Assembly: GCF_009873495.1 (NCBI RefSeq)
Contig: NZ_CP046703.1
Span: 5,112,501-5,176,500 of the forward strand
DNA length: 64,000 bases
Direction: 5' to 3'
Source of the DNA: Nostoc sp. ATCC 53789
GTDB lineage: Bacteria; Cyanobacteriota; Cyanobacteriia; Cyanobacteriales; Nostocaceae
The notes under the pieces are model-generated. The model was not told the origin of the DNA. It saw only the letters and a list, made by a program, of their open reading frames with translations, and did not search any database. The position numbers and the translations under genes are program-made. Each line of letters opens with the position of its first letter. The first letter of the stretch is position 1. Positions 26,773 through 35,903 of this stretch are shown piece after piece.

Positions 26773-28593
26773 ATGACTATATTTAAACCATCTCCACTTG
26801 GCGGACAAAAAAATACACGTACAGTTGGACAGAGTTTCCAGCCGATATTTTTGATTATATTTACTCTATTAATGCTGACGGGAATCAGTGTTCGTTTGGC
26901 ATATTTGCAAATTACTGAAGGAGCAAGCCACCGAAAACGAGCTGAGTCAAATCGAATTCGGATGATTGCCAAACAACCAGAACGGGGTAATATTTTTGAC
27001 CGTAATGGCAAACTTTTAGCCAGTACTAGCTATCCTCGCTCTGTATATTTGTGGCCGATGGCACATACCAAGCCTGCATGGTCAGTTGTGGGGGCACGTC
27101 TATCTCAAATTCTTGAGATTCCCCAAGAAGAGATGGAGAAGAAATTAGAAGAGGCAGGTGCTAACTCTTCTTCACTTATACGGATTGCTCGTAACTTGAA
27201 TGAAGCACAAATTACGGCATTGAAGGAGTATCAAACAGAACTTAAAGATGTAGAAATTCATACAGAAGCCGTTCGCTACTACCCCCACGGCAAGGAATTA
27301 GCTCATGTATTAGGCTATACGCGAGAACTGACCGCCGACCAGTTAAAAGAAAAGAAGCAGGAGGGCTACAGATTAGGTGATGTGATTGGTCAAATGGGAG
27401 TTGAAAAAGCTTATGAGATAAGTCTGCGAGGCGAATGGGGGGGTCAGCAAGTAGAAGTCGATGGTGCAGGTCGGCCACTCCGGGTTTTGGGGGAGAAGCA
27501 AGCGAAGCCTGGTAAAGATTTGCACTTAACCCTAGATTTAAATATGCAAAAGACGGCAGAAAAAGCTTTAGGCGATCGCGACGGTGCGATCGTGGCACTT
27601 GACCCGAAGAACGGTGCCGTTTTAGCAATGGTATCTCATCCCACCTTTGACCCCAATATTTTCTCGAAGCAGAAACTCAGCCAAAAAGATTGGGAAACTG
27701 TACAAGGTGCAGATCATCCCTTGGTAAATCGCGCCCTTAGCGCCTTTCCACCCGCGAGTACTTTCAAAATTGTCACTACCACAGCTGGTCTAGAATCAGG
27801 TAAATTTTCTCCTAGTACAGTTTTGCAAACCTACGGTTCCTTAACTTTTGGCGGTACCAGATTTGGTGAATGGAATCACGCCGGATTCGGGCCGTTGGGT
27901 TTTGTTGGTGCATTACAGTGGAGTAGTGATACCTTCTTCTATCAAATTGGTCGCGGAGTCGGTGGCCCAACTTTAATAGAATGGACTCGCAAGTATGGAT
28001 TTGGTAAAAAAACCGGCTTTGAGTTTGCCAACGAAGAGGCAAAAGGTTTAGTGCCAGATGAGACATGGAAGCAGAAAGCTTGGAAGATACCTTGGACTGT
28101 AGGAGACAGCATTAATATGTCAATTGGTCAAGGTGCTTTACAAACTACACCCCTGCAAGTCGCCATCATGTTTGCTGTGCCAGCGAATGGTGGCTATAGA
28201 GTCCAGCCGCATTTGCTTAAAGACAATGAAGAAGCAAAAAGCTGGCGAGAATCTTTAAATATGAAGCCGGCAACCATAAGTGTTCTCCGGCAAGGGCTAC
28301 GGAAAGTAGTAGCTGAAGGTACTGGTAAGGTTTTGAAGCAGCCTACAGTTCCCTCAGTCGCGGGTAAGAGTGGTACTGCCGAAGCGTGGAAAGGCCGTGT
28401 TAAGCAAAATCACGCTTGGTTTGGTGCTTATGCACCTGCTGAACAGCCAGAAGTTCTGATTGTGGCATTTGCAGAACATTCCGGCGGTGGCGGTGGTAGC
28501 ATTGCTGCGCCAATGATCTTACAAATTATGGAGGAATATTTTCAGCGCAAGTATCCAGGTAAGTATCAGAAACCAGCGCCGAAGAAAGTATAA
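26773..28593 (+). CDS. mrdA: Penicillin-binding protein 2, second paralogue
   Basis: 606 residues with the same layout as its neighbour: one N-terminal helix, dimerisation domain, and transpeptidase domain with active-site S329 in S-T-F-K, S-S-D motif and KSGTAE. Differences cluster before the S-S-D motif (GALQW against RAIAM) and after the KSGT box, where this copy has an insertion WKGRVKQNH. Upstream, the bases TTACAGATAAT and TTCTTTGTCTTATG match those before the first copy, so the duplication included the promoter or leader. Both copies keep all catalytic residues. They may divide labour between vegetative cells and differentiated cells, but that is speculation. Confidence 0.9.
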   Translation: MTIFKPSPLGGQKNTRTVGQSFQPIFLIIFTLLMLTGISVRLAYLQITEGASHRKRAESNRIRMIAKQPERGNIFDRNGKLLASTSYPRSVYLWPMAHTKPAWSVVGARLSQILEIPQEEMEKKLEEAGANSSSLIRIARNLNEAQITALKEYQTELKDVEIHTEAVRYYPHGKELAHVLGYTRELTADQLKEKKQEGYRLGDVIGQMGVEKAYEISLRGEWGGQQVEVDGAGRPLRVLGEKQAKPGKDLHLTLDLNMQKTAEKALGDRDGAIVALDPKNGAVLAMVSHPTFDPNIFSKQKLSQKDWETVQGADHPLVNRALSAFPPASTFKIVTTTAGLESGKFSPSTVLQTYGSLTFGGTRFGEWNHAGFGPLGFVGALQWSSDTFFYQIGRGVGGPTLIEWTRKYGFGKKTGFEFANEEAKGLVPDETWKQKAWKIPWTVGDSINMSIGQGALQTTPLQVAIMFAVPANGGYRVQPHLLKDNEEAKSWRESLNMKPATISVLRQGLRKVVAEGTGKVLKQPTVPSVAGKSGTAEAWKGRVKQNHAWFGAYAPAEQPEVLIVAFAEHSGGGGGSIAAPMILQIMEEYFQRKYPGKYQKPAPKKV

Positions 28594-28722
28594 AATTGTG
28601 GCTTGAGATTACCGTAATTTTACTTAGTCATCAAGATAAAATTTCCTGACCAGATGCGATCGCTAAGAAAATTGCTGAATAAGCTAATCATCATTCATTT
28701 TTCCAGAATGATTCGCTCGTAG

Positions 28723-28788
28723 TAAGGGCTTCAGCCCTGCTTTTCTGCAACTTAAATGCCGATTAGCTTACTACTGTCCAGCCCTTAC
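28723..28788. repeat. Inverted repeat GTAAGGGCT family
   Basis: GTAAGGGCT (28723-28731) and AGCCCTTAC (28780-28788) flank a 48-base interior that includes TTCAGCCCTG. It lies downstream of the second PBP2 gene and before the end of the VanY-type gene, so it may also act as a terminator; a similar CTTCAGCC unit repeats just after it. Confidence 0.55.
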
Positions 28789-28874
28789 GGAAGTAGTGCT
28801 TCAGCCTCCACTAGAGGAGAGGGAGTAGGGAGAGAAAGGGTAAAACCAAACTCCTGACTTCTGCCTGCTGTCTT

Positions 28875-29687
28875 TTATGGCGATATCTTAGCGGGTTTCA
28901 AATTTCTGGCTTTGTAAAACATTTCCAAGCTGTTGCGATCGCCAACAAAACGCCAGTGCCAAGGCTCATAACTCACACCTTGAACATTATCTTTAGGAAA
29001 AGACATTTCAAAGCTAAAACGTGCTGCATTTGCTTGCAGCCATTGATAAGCCTTGGTCTTGTCAAAATTGGTTTGGAGATTAGTTGCTGGTACTGATCCA
29101 TCCCCAACATCCACAGCATAACCTGTGTGATGTTCGCTATGACCAGGAGGAGCGCTGAGGGCAGCCCGTTCTGCTGGCGTTTGATTTCGTTGGGCACCGA
29201 CACCAAAAAACAATTGTTCCTGGTCTTTAAGTGAGCGAAAGCCAGAAATTGGCACTAAAGTTACACCTGCACTCCGGGCTGTTGCTACCATCTCCTCAAA
29301 CTTTTGGGCAGCAGATTTTCGCATTCTAATGCCCCTATTTGCGGAGATGGTTACTAGTTCTGACTGAGGGGCTTCTGGGTAAGGAAAATGCCCTAATACA
29401 GTATCGCTAGAATTACTAGAATTATTAGATGGTGCTGGAGTCGGAGGAGTAGAAGTCGCTGGTAAAGGTTGAGAATCGGCGATTTTTTTGGGTGCAGTGA
29501 CGAAAAACAAAAAACCGCTAATTAAAGCCAGCAGGATAAATCCCACCACTCCGCCAATCAGCATAATTTGGGGTTGCAACCACATTTTGCGTGCTGCAAT
29601 AGGTGTATCACGTACAGCCACTGGAATATCATCACCAAGGTCATTCGATGAGTTTTGCGGTTTTCCAGAAAACCCTGCCTTATTCAA
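28875..29687 (-). CDS. VanY-type D-alanyl-D-alanine carboxypeptidase
   Basis: About 270 residues. A cytoplasmic N-terminal tail, one membrane helix (about residues 41-64 of this frame), a Pro/Ser/Asn-rich linker and a periplasmic catalytic domain with the zinc motifs SEHHTGYAVD (S-x-H-x-x-G-x-A-x-D type) and EPWHWRF. It trims the terminal D-Ala from peptidoglycan stem peptides. The start is a TTG at 29687 because AGGAG lies seven bases before it; a GTG 45 bases upstream would collide with the divergent AEC gene. It follows the two PBP2 genes on the opposite strand, so the block as a whole concerns the cell wall. Confidence 0.85.
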   Translation of the reverse strand: MNKAGFSGKPQNSSNDLGDDIPVAVRDTPIAARKMWLQPQIMLIGGVVGFILLALISGFLFFVTAPKKIADSQPLPATSTPPTPAPSNNSSNSSDTVLGHFPYPEAPQSELVTISANRGIRMRKSAAQKFEEMVATARSAGVTLVPISGFRSLKDQEQLFFGVGAQRNQTPAERAALSAPPGHSEHHTGYAVDVGDGSVPATNLQTNFDKTKAYQWLQANAARFSFEMSFPKDNVQGVSYEPWHWRFVGDRNSLEMFYKARNLKPAKISP

Positions 29688-29726
29688 GGGTAAACTCCTG
29701 TTTTTGTGGGATAGCCATAACAGATT

Positions 29727-30707
29727 TTGCACTGGACAAAAGTAGACGTAACAGGTAGCATTTTACATCTGTGGTTCTTAGGCGCAATCTTGACAAACCT
29801 TTTAGAACTATACGTCAAGCTGGGAGGATTAGTCCTGGTAGGTTTTGTTCTGGGACGCAAACTACCTATAACAGTTCCTACACGTTTGGGACAGTTTCTT
29901 TTTTGGGTGGGAGTACCCATAAGCATAGTATCTTTTTTGCGTCAATCCAGCTTGTCAGGGCAAATTTGGATTGCACCTGCTATTGCTTACCTAGCCATTT
30001 TACTAGGAGCATTTTTAGCTTGGTTAGGAATTAAAGGACAAGCCTATTTTAGAAATACTGTCCTCCAACCACCAACTCAGGCTAGCTTGATATTAGCCGC
30101 AATGTTGGGTATACAGGTTATCTTGGTTATTCCCATTACCTTAGCAATGGTAGGCAAGGAATACTTTGCTTGGGCGTTATTTTACGATTTGTTAGGTTCA
30201 TTCCCAGGAACTTACGGTTTGGGTGTATTACTAGCTGCGCGTTTTGGCGGCGGTTTCCAGAATCATTGGCAGATTGCCAAGTCTATCTTAATTAATCCTG
30301 CCCTGTGGGGTTTCGGATTTGGCTTGCTGTTTCGGCAGGTGACAATTCCCACAGTTACGGAATTCTGGTTAGAAAAATTTGCTTGGAGTAGTGTAGCTTT
30401 ATCCCTAGTGTTAATTGGAATGCGACTGGCGCTACTCAAATCTTGGCGTAGCCTACCACAAGTAGGGATGAGCTTGGGAATCAAAATGCTGCTAGTTCCC
30501 TTGATATTGGGCAGTATTCTACCAGTGTTTGGAATAACTGGAGCGATCGCAAAAGTAATTGTCTTACAAATGGCCATGCCTCCAGCTTTTGCCACACTTG
30601 TAATTGCGGAGGCATTCAATCTTGATCGCGATCTGGCAGTTACTGCCTTAGCTGCTGGGGCTATACTATTGCTGCTTACTCTCCCAGTTTGGCTGTGGCT
30701 GTTTTGA
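29727..30707 (+). CDS. AEC family transporter (auxin efflux carrier-like)
   Basis: Up to 326 residues with about nine or ten hydrophobic helices, of the AEC/MdcF type permease: GGLVLVGFVLGRKLP in the first helix and AMPPAFATLVIAEAFNLDRDLA near the C-terminus, the latter resembling the conserved P-x-A-x5-A segment. Substrates in bacteria are often dicarboxylates or malonate; here unknown. The first codon is uncertain: TTG at 29727 gives the longest frame, while TTG at 29790 (MTNLLELYVKLGG) starts directly before the first helix and may be the real start. Confidence 0.78.
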   Translation: MHWTKVDVTGSILHLWFLGAILTNLLELYVKLGGLVLVGFVLGRKLPITVPTRLGQFLFWVGVPISIVSFLRQSSLSGQIWIAPAIAYLAILLGAFLAWLGIKGQAYFRNTVLQPPTQASLILAAMLGIQVILVIPITLAMVGKEYFAWALFYDLLGSFPGTYGLGVLLAARFGGGFQNHWQIAKSILINPALWGFGFGLLFRQVTIPTVTEFWLEKFAWSSVALSLVLIGMRLALLKSWRSLPQVGMSLGIKMLLVPLILGSILPVFGITGAIAKVIVLQMAMPPAFATLVIAEAFNLDRDLAVTALAAGAILLLLTLPVWLWLF

Positions 30708-30735
30708 TTTTGGATTTATGCACTGTGACTATCAG

Positions 30736-31389
30736 TTAAGTTTCTACTGGATGCTGCCCATAATATGGTAAAGCCTCTGACCAATTAGGACACTTGCCCT
30801 TTTGCCAATCAAGATTAGCTAATTCTAAAATACTTGTTACCGTCGCTGCTAACCCAGATTTTGCTTGAATTAGCTGATAATTAGTGTTCCAATTCCCTAA
30901 AGTTTCCTGCCATGCTTCTGGTGTGAATACTCTATCTGGTAAACACACTTTTAGGTTAGAAACATCTGGCTCAAACTGATAAATAGCAGCAAAAATTTGA
31001 CCTCGTTGTGCTGGCATTTCCACCGCAATAGTTTTTGGATTTGGACTTTTGCCTGCTTCTGCCCAAGCTACCGCAGCTAAAGTTGAAATTGCAAATACAG
31101 GGATATCTAATTGTTGCCCTAAAGTTCGAGCAGTTACAACGCCAATGCGAGTTCCTGTAAAGCCACCAGGCCCTTTTGCAACTGCAATGAAAGACAAATC
31201 TGCCCAAGTTTGCGGTTTGATAAAGTCAATTAAATATTGATGGATTAAGCTAGATAAATCACGCCCCAAATTCCAAATTTGAGAGCGATTTTCACCAGCA
31301 AAATTACTAATTGCCAATCCTAATTCGGGAGTGGTGGTGTGTAGTGATAAAGCGTATTTTGTTGTGAAGTGTTTTATTTCTGTGGTCAA
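30736..31389 (-). CDS. tsaB: tRNA threonylcarbamoyladenosine biosynthesis protein TsaB
   Basis: 217 residues of the ASKHA-fold family. The N-terminal strand block YALSLHTTTPELGLAIS and the signature AKGPGGFTGTRIGVVTARTLGQ identify TsaB, the partner of TsaD and TsaE that makes the t6A37 modification of ANN-decoding tRNAs. It is catalytically silent itself but essential for complex formation. The start appears to be a TTG at 31389; no ATG lies before the conserved strand. It converges with the AEC gene (28-bp gap). Confidence 0.88.
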   Translation of the reverse strand: MTTEIKHFTTKYALSLHTTTPELGLAISNFAGENRSQIWNLGRDLSSLIHQYLIDFIKPQTWADLSFIAVAKGPGGFTGTRIGVVTARTLGQQLDIPVFAISTLAAVAWAEAGKSPNPKTIAVEMPAQRGQIFAAIYQFEPDVSNLKVCLPDRVFTPEAWQETLGNWNTNYQLIQAKSGLAATVTSILELANLDWQKGKCPNWSEALPYYGQHPVET

Positions 31390-31430
31390 AGTTAATTAAA
31401 ATATTGATTCTTATATAGTTAACTTGATAT

Positions 31431-31588
31431 AAACCTCATCTATGTTGAAACCTAGGTTTTGTAAAAGATATATTGATGTAGGTTGGGTGGAGTGAAACGC
31501 AACCCAACATTACCACCTTATTTATGTTGGGTTACGCGATCGCTGCACCCAACCTACAAAACTATGGTTTTTAAGGTAGACGATGTTT
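31431..31588. mobile_element. MITE-like element, copy 1 (158 bp)
   Basis: Ends AAACCTCATCTA and TAGACGATGTTT are imperfect terminal inverted repeats (about 24 bases), and the interior holds GTAGGTTGGGTG and CACCCAACCTAC as a second inverted pair around a GCGATCGC. A shorter copy (116 bp) with the same ends is at 37833-37948. No coding capacity. Confidence 0.65.
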
Positions 31589-31800
31589 ATCTATTCAAGC
31601 ACATCATAGTTATGAATTTTCACTTTGTTTTTATCCTCATGAGGGGAAGTAATTGAAAAACTCTACCCTTTTATAATCCTTACTATGACAATTTTTGAAG
31701 GGTTCATTTTAGCAGGTATCTAATTTACCTGTCATTCAGCTTAAATTATTGACAATAGGATAAGGGTCTACCGTCCTCAAATTGCTTACAACGCAGGCAT

Positions 31801-31855
31801 TTCGTGGGGTTGAACGAAAGAAAAAGGGTTTTAGCGATCGCTCTACCCCCACGAA
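31801..31855. other. Hairpin TTCGTGGGG / CCCCACGAA
   Basis: A perfect 9-bp stem with a 37-base loop containing AGGGTTTTAGCGATCGC. It lies in the 582-bp gap between tsaB and ycf34; the rest of the gap shows no gene. It could be part of a non-coding RNA or simply a repeat. Confidence 0.35.
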
Positions 31856-31971
31856 TAACCTACGTGTGTAAAGTCAAACTAAATACTTTTACTCTCACTA
31901 GGAAACTTGGGATAGAATGTCAAGATTTTGTTATTAATGGACTTGAGGCATAATATACTACTTTTGACTTT

Positions 31972-32220
31972 TCAAGTCGGCACTAATTCACCAGGACGCA
32001 ATTTCGACCACTTACCCGTTTCCCGTTTAAAGCTGAGACAACCAACAACATCCCATTCCATCTCAATTACATCATCGTTTGTCCGAATATTGACATTGAT
32101 AGAAGGTTCATTCGGATCAAAACTGGGTGTTTCAGTCAAGTGAGGCTGTTGGTGCTGCCCTTCTACGGCATGATAGGTAACACAGCTGTCTACATAGTGG
32201 CAGTTCACACAAATACACAT
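31972..32220 (-). CDS. ycf34: Ycf34 iron-sulfur protein
   Basis: 82 residues starting MCICVNCHYVDSC (cysteines 2, 4, 7 and 13) followed by TYHAVEGQHQQPHLTE and ending EMEWDVVGCLSF, then TGKWSKLRPGELVPT. This is the conserved Ycf34 protein of cyanobacteria and some algal plastids. In Synechocystis it was reported to bind an Fe-S cluster and to influence photosynthetic electron flow at the thylakoid. Full length, ATG start at 32220. Divergent from the CCA-adding enzyme gene. Confidence 0.95.
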   Translation of the reverse strand: MCICVNCHYVDSCVTYHAVEGQHQQPHLTETPSFDPNEPSINVNIRTNDDVIEMEWDVVGCLSFKRETGKWSKLRPGELVPT

Positions 32221-32306
32221 AATAGAACCAACTCCAGGGGCCTTTATTGTTAATCTAACTTAAGCCCAACCGTTATTCATGAGTTGCTGGGTTGATTTTT
32301 ATTACA

Positions 32307-33626
32307 ATGCTTGAATCAATTCCTTCTACCCTAGCTCCCGAAAATTGGCCTTTTAGTTTAGAATTCTTGCCACAACCCGCTTACATGGTAGGTGGTGCTG
32401 TGCGAGATGCGCTACTTGGCAGAACTCGTGAATATCTGGATCTAGATTTTGTTATACCATCGAAAGCGGTAAAGGTAGCAAGAGCGATCGCTCATCACTA
32501 CAAAGCTGGTTTTGTCTTACTCGATGCAGAACGACAAATTGCTCGTGTGGTTTTTCCCCACGCCACAGCCGACTTTGCCCAACAGGAAGGAGATAGTTTA
32601 GAGGTTGATTTGCACAGACGGGACTTTACAGTAAATGCGATCGCCTATAATCCTCATACACAAGAAATTATCGATCCTCTACAAGGCTATGTAGACTTAC
32701 AACAGGGCATTTTGCGAATGATATCACCCGCAAACTTAGAAGATGATCCTTTGCGCTTAATGCGAGGTTATCGCCAAGCCGCCCAATTAGGTTTTACTAT
32801 TGAGCCAGCTACCCGAACTGCAATTTGTTCTTTAGCATCACATCTGAGCAAAGTTGCAGCCGAACGAGTTCGGGTAGAAATTGGCTATCTACTGGCAAAT
32901 TCTCAAGGTACTCCTTGGATTGCAAGTGCTTGGGAAGATGGTTTACTTGCTCCTTTCTTCAAAAATGCTACTCGTGAAAGCTTGAGCAAACTAGCCGCAG
33001 TTGACGATGCAGCCGCCTTAATCACAGAAAATTGGCAACAATTAGGCGTAAAACTCCAAGAATATGTCCGCGATAGTATCAAAACGACTTGGTTAGGTAT
33101 TGCCAAACTTGCTTGTCTTGTCAATCCCAATCCAGAATTAGCAGAAATAGAGCTACAACAACTAACTTATAGTCGTGCCGAAATTCGGGGTGTAACCACT
33201 GCTTTGAAATTGTTACCGCAGTTTAAAGTAGTTGATATGTCTTTGCGAGAACAATATTTATTATTCCGTGACGCAGATATTGTGTTTCCCACTGCGGCAG
33301 TATTGGCTGTGGCACTTGATAATTTGGTAGAGGCGATATCTGGTGACAAGCCACAAGTCGCTACAAGTTTGGAAACCAAAGCAAGGGACTGCCCTGTCTT
33401 GACACTTTTAATCAACCGCTACCTTAACCCTGACGATCTGGTTGCTCATCCCTCTCTACTAGTGAGCGGGAAGGAGTTGATCATAGCATTAGATATTCCA
33501 GCTTCAGCAATCATTGGACAACTTTTGACAGAAATTGCCGTAGCACAAGCTGAGGGTAAAGTCTCAACGCCAACAGAAGCGATCGCTTTTGCACATCAAT
33601 TACAAGAAAAGGCAGAAGGGAAATAG
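32307..33626 (+). CDS. CCA tRNA nucleotidyltransferase / poly(A) polymerase family
   Basis: About 439 residues from the ATG at 32307. Class II nucleotidyltransferase motifs: MVGGAVRDALLGR (flexible G-G-x-V-R-D loop), the metal-binding DLDFVIP, the second block DLHRRDFTVNAIAY, and EDDPLRLMRGYRQAAQLGF. The C-terminal half is helical. It adds or repairs the 3' CCA of tRNAs, or in split systems only part of it; cyanobacteria often have separate enzymes, so CC-adding or A-adding activity cannot be told from motifs alone. Five extra codons upstream from a TTG are possible but less likely. Confidence 0.88.
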   Translation: MLESIPSTLAPENWPFSLEFLPQPAYMVGGAVRDALLGRTREYLDLDFVIPSKAVKVARAIAHHYKAGFVLLDAERQIARVVFPHATADFAQQEGDSLEVDLHRRDFTVNAIAYNPHTQEIIDPLQGYVDLQQGILRMISPANLEDDPLRLMRGYRQAAQLGFTIEPATRTAICSLASHLSKVAAERVRVEIGYLLANSQGTPWIASAWEDGLLAPFFKNATRESLSKLAAVDDAAALITENWQQLGVKLQEYVRDSIKTTWLGIAKLACLVNPNPELAEIELQQLTYSRAEIRGVTTALKLLPQFKVVDMSLREQYLLFRDADIVFPTAAVLAVALDNLVEAISGDKPQVATSLETKARDCPVLTLLINRYLNPDDLVAHPSLLVSGKELIIALDIPASAIIGQLLTEIAVAQAEGKVSTPTEAIAFAHQLQEKAEGK

Positions 33627-33975
33627 AAAGCAATGTATCTAGCGTTTTGAAGGGTGCGTTCCTTCTCCCTGCTAAATTGAAGGAATTAGGTGTAGTACTA
33701 GCCAGAAAATCGTGATTATTTAATCAATATTGTCAGTACATGCATCATATATGCTACTATTTGCTTGATATTGTCATGTTGTGTTTTTCTTGCAATTTAG
33801 CATAGATGGATAACCTAATGGATTATACACCAGTCTATTTATTTCATGGCCTAGTTAGTTGGCAGAATGCGCCCTCGTATATTTACTTAAGCACATACCA
33901 GAAAAAAGTACCTCTTGGTTTTCCTAATAAGCGGAGTCTTTATGCGTAGCCTTTTTTGGATAGGACTAACTGCTA
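33627..33975. other. Intergenic, no firm feature
   Basis: A/T-rich. A 47-codon ATG frame (33806-33949, MDNLMDYTPVYLFHGLVSWQ start) exists but has no ribosome binding site or recognisable features, so I do not call it. The promoter of the response regulator gene should lie here. Confidence 0.4.
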
Positions 33976-34392
33976 ATGAATGGAATGCCTTTAATTTTGG
34001 TTGTAGAACATAATCTACATGATTTAGAGCTACTTAATTCTCATCTAAGAATATTAAATTTTTCATGCATTTGTACCAAGCAAGGGGTGAGGGCTGTGAT
34101 GTTAGCACAAACTCATCAACCAGATTTAATCCTGCTAGATACGATGCTATCTAATTTGAGTGCTAACCGAGTAATTGATGACCTCAAACACAATTCAAAA
34201 ACTGCTACTATCCCAATTATTGCAGTAACCCCTCTAACAGAGGTACAAGATGATGAATCCACTATGCTTGCAGGATTTGATGATTGTATTACTAAACCCT
34301 ATGATTTTAATCAATTAGAAGTGGTAATCAGTCGGCATATTCCAGTCTCAAAACTTAAGTATTCAATATTACAAGTAAGTGAGCGTAAATAA
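33976..34392 (+). CDS. Single-domain response regulator with altered acidic pocket
   Basis: 138 residues forming one receiver domain: phosphoacceptor D55 in LILLDTML, switch T85 and lysine K107 in ITKPYD are present. The acidic pair that normally binds Mg2+ after strand 1 (usually D-D or E-D) is E11-H12 here, with histidine in the second place. That could weaken metal binding and phosphorylation. No output domain and no adjacent kinase. ATG start at 33976. Confidence 0.82.
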   Translation: MNGMPLILVVEHNLHDLELLNSHLRILNFSCICTKQGVRAVMLAQTHQPDLILLDTMLSNLSANRVIDDLKHNSKTATIPIIAVTPLTEVQDDESTMLAGFDDCITKPYDFNQLEVVISRHIPVSKLKYSILQVSERK

Positions 34393-34897
34393 TTGTCGTT
34401 TGGATAAGGCAATAGGGTTTTAGCCTAGTTCATTTTTATTTACATAGTTTGGTTTTATTATGCTAACTTACTTATAGCGATTCCCAGTTATGTGAGGTAC
34501 AGATAATATTTTGAAACGCAAAGGGACGCAAAGTAAAGCGCAGAGGTACGCAGAGATTTGTACCTCAGCAGACTAGGAAACGCTATAGTAGATGTTCAAG
34601 AAATAGACGGAGAGACTTTTGTTTTCTGTAGTTGTGCTATATATTTATTACGGATTTGTTTAAAATAATTATCTAATTTGAGGAATGTAAAAGTTATTAA
34701 TCAATGTTAATGAAGTCTCCCATTAATTACTGCATTGATGGTAATTTGTTGATGGGTAATCAGCTTATTTTGTGTCCAATAAGTGTAGACATCGCCTGCA
34801 TTTCCCAAACCAGGAATAATACAGCTATATTATTCCAAATTATCATCTATTAAATATGTATAGAATATCACATCATAATATTGCCCAGCTCGATACC
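34393..34897. repeat. Intergenic with inverted repeat element
   Basis: 34475-34589 begins ATAGCGATTCCCAGT and GAGGTAC and ends GTACCTC and GGAAACGCTAT, enclosing direct units of the type ACGCAAAG-GGACGCAAAG-GCGCAGAGG. This is the short repeat style seen around many Nostoc genes. The remainder is A/T-rich without a credible gene. Confidence 0.5.
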
Positions 34898-35258
34898 TTA
34901 TGGTGCAGCGAATAAGCAGACAGTTACATATATCTGCACCAAACACAAAGACTTCATCAACGGCTTGTTAGGATAAGCGATCGCAGCCAGATCGCTGAGA
35001 ATATGCACGGTCAACACCTTCAAAGGCGATCGCATCAACAACGCTATAAATATGCTCCCAGTTTGTTCAAATAAAGTACGACGCAATTGTGCTTCTGTAA
35101 TCCCAAAGTGCTTGCTAATTTCTGGTAAATCCCAAATTAGGCATAGTCATTATTTCTTTAGGAATGTTTTCTCCGCTATTAGTCACTAGGAATGCGTCAA
35201 CTACCTCTAGCGAGTTTTTATTTCTATGACCCTGAATATCGAGTCTAATATTAGTCAT
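34898..35258 (-). pseudogene. Possible frameshifted gene remnant, unknown
   Basis: On the minus strand an ATG at 35258 opens 47 codons (MTNIRLDIQGHRNKNSLEVV start) ending at 35115. A second frame continues with LPEISKHFGITEAQLRRTLF from about 35130 to 34898, overlapping the end of the first. Both halves have protein-like composition, and one single-base shift near 35130 would join them into about 120 residues. I do not recognise the family, and both frames could be unrelated. The 35259-35399 gap holds nothing more that I can name. Confidence 0.3.
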
Positions 35259-35399
35259 ATTGCTGAATACAATAAAGCACACAGGAAATTCATAAATAGC
35301 GATTAATCAGCGTGAATTTAAAGATGACTTTAAAAATGGCTCAGTAGATATATTTTGTGAGAAAGTTAATACAAAGGTATATTCACTGATTTCAAATTC

Positions 35400-35882
35400 A
35401 TGGATTCTTTATCTATCAATTCCTTACTTGAAGAGTTGAAAAACCCCGATGCTACAGTCCGGGACAAAGCAACCAGAAAAATTTGGCGGATCTGGTTTCA
35501 GCAAAAGGGAATCTATGGGCTGGAAATAATTGACCGTAGTCAAAAGTTGCTAGATGCGGGTGAAATTGCTGAAGCTGAAACAGCGCTAACGGCACTAATT
35601 AAAGACCAGCCAGATTTTGCCGAAGCCTGGAATCGTCGTGCTTTCCTCTATTACAGTATTGGTGATTATCAAAAATCTCTGGCAGATTGTCAGATGGTTG
35701 TACAAATAAATCCGATACATTTTGGGGCACTTCACGGTATGGGATTGTGTTATGCAGCACTAGGAGAATATGGTGAAGCGATCCGAGCTTTTAAACGTGC
35801 TTTAGAAATTCAGCCCTATTCACTAGTGAATCAAAAGTTGATTCTAGAATGTACATTTAGATTCAGCTACAACGGCAGATAG
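35400..35882 (+). CDS. TPR-repeat protein
   Basis: 160 residues, with about three tetratricopeptide repeats in the second half: AETALTALIKDQPDFAEAWN, then LYYSIGDYQKSLADCQMVVQINP and LCYAALGEYGEAIRAFKRALEIQP. The N-terminal 45 residues include VRDKATRKIWRIWFQQKG, a block common in cyanobacterial TPR proteins. TPRs form a helical superhelix for protein-protein contacts. It lacks a signal peptide, so it should be cytosolic. The start at 35400 follows an A/T-rich upstream region; a solute-binding pseudogene follows 21 bp later. Confidence 0.8.
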   Translation: MDSLSINSLLEELKNPDATVRDKATRKIWRIWFQQKGIYGLEIIDRSQKLLDAGEIAEAETALTALIKDQPDFAEAWNRRAFLYYSIGDYQKSLADCQMVVQINPIHFGALHGMGLCYAALGEYGEAIRAFKRALEIQPYSLVNQKLILECTFRFSYNGR

Positions 35883-35903
35883 GAGAAAGCATCATACTGT
35901 TTT

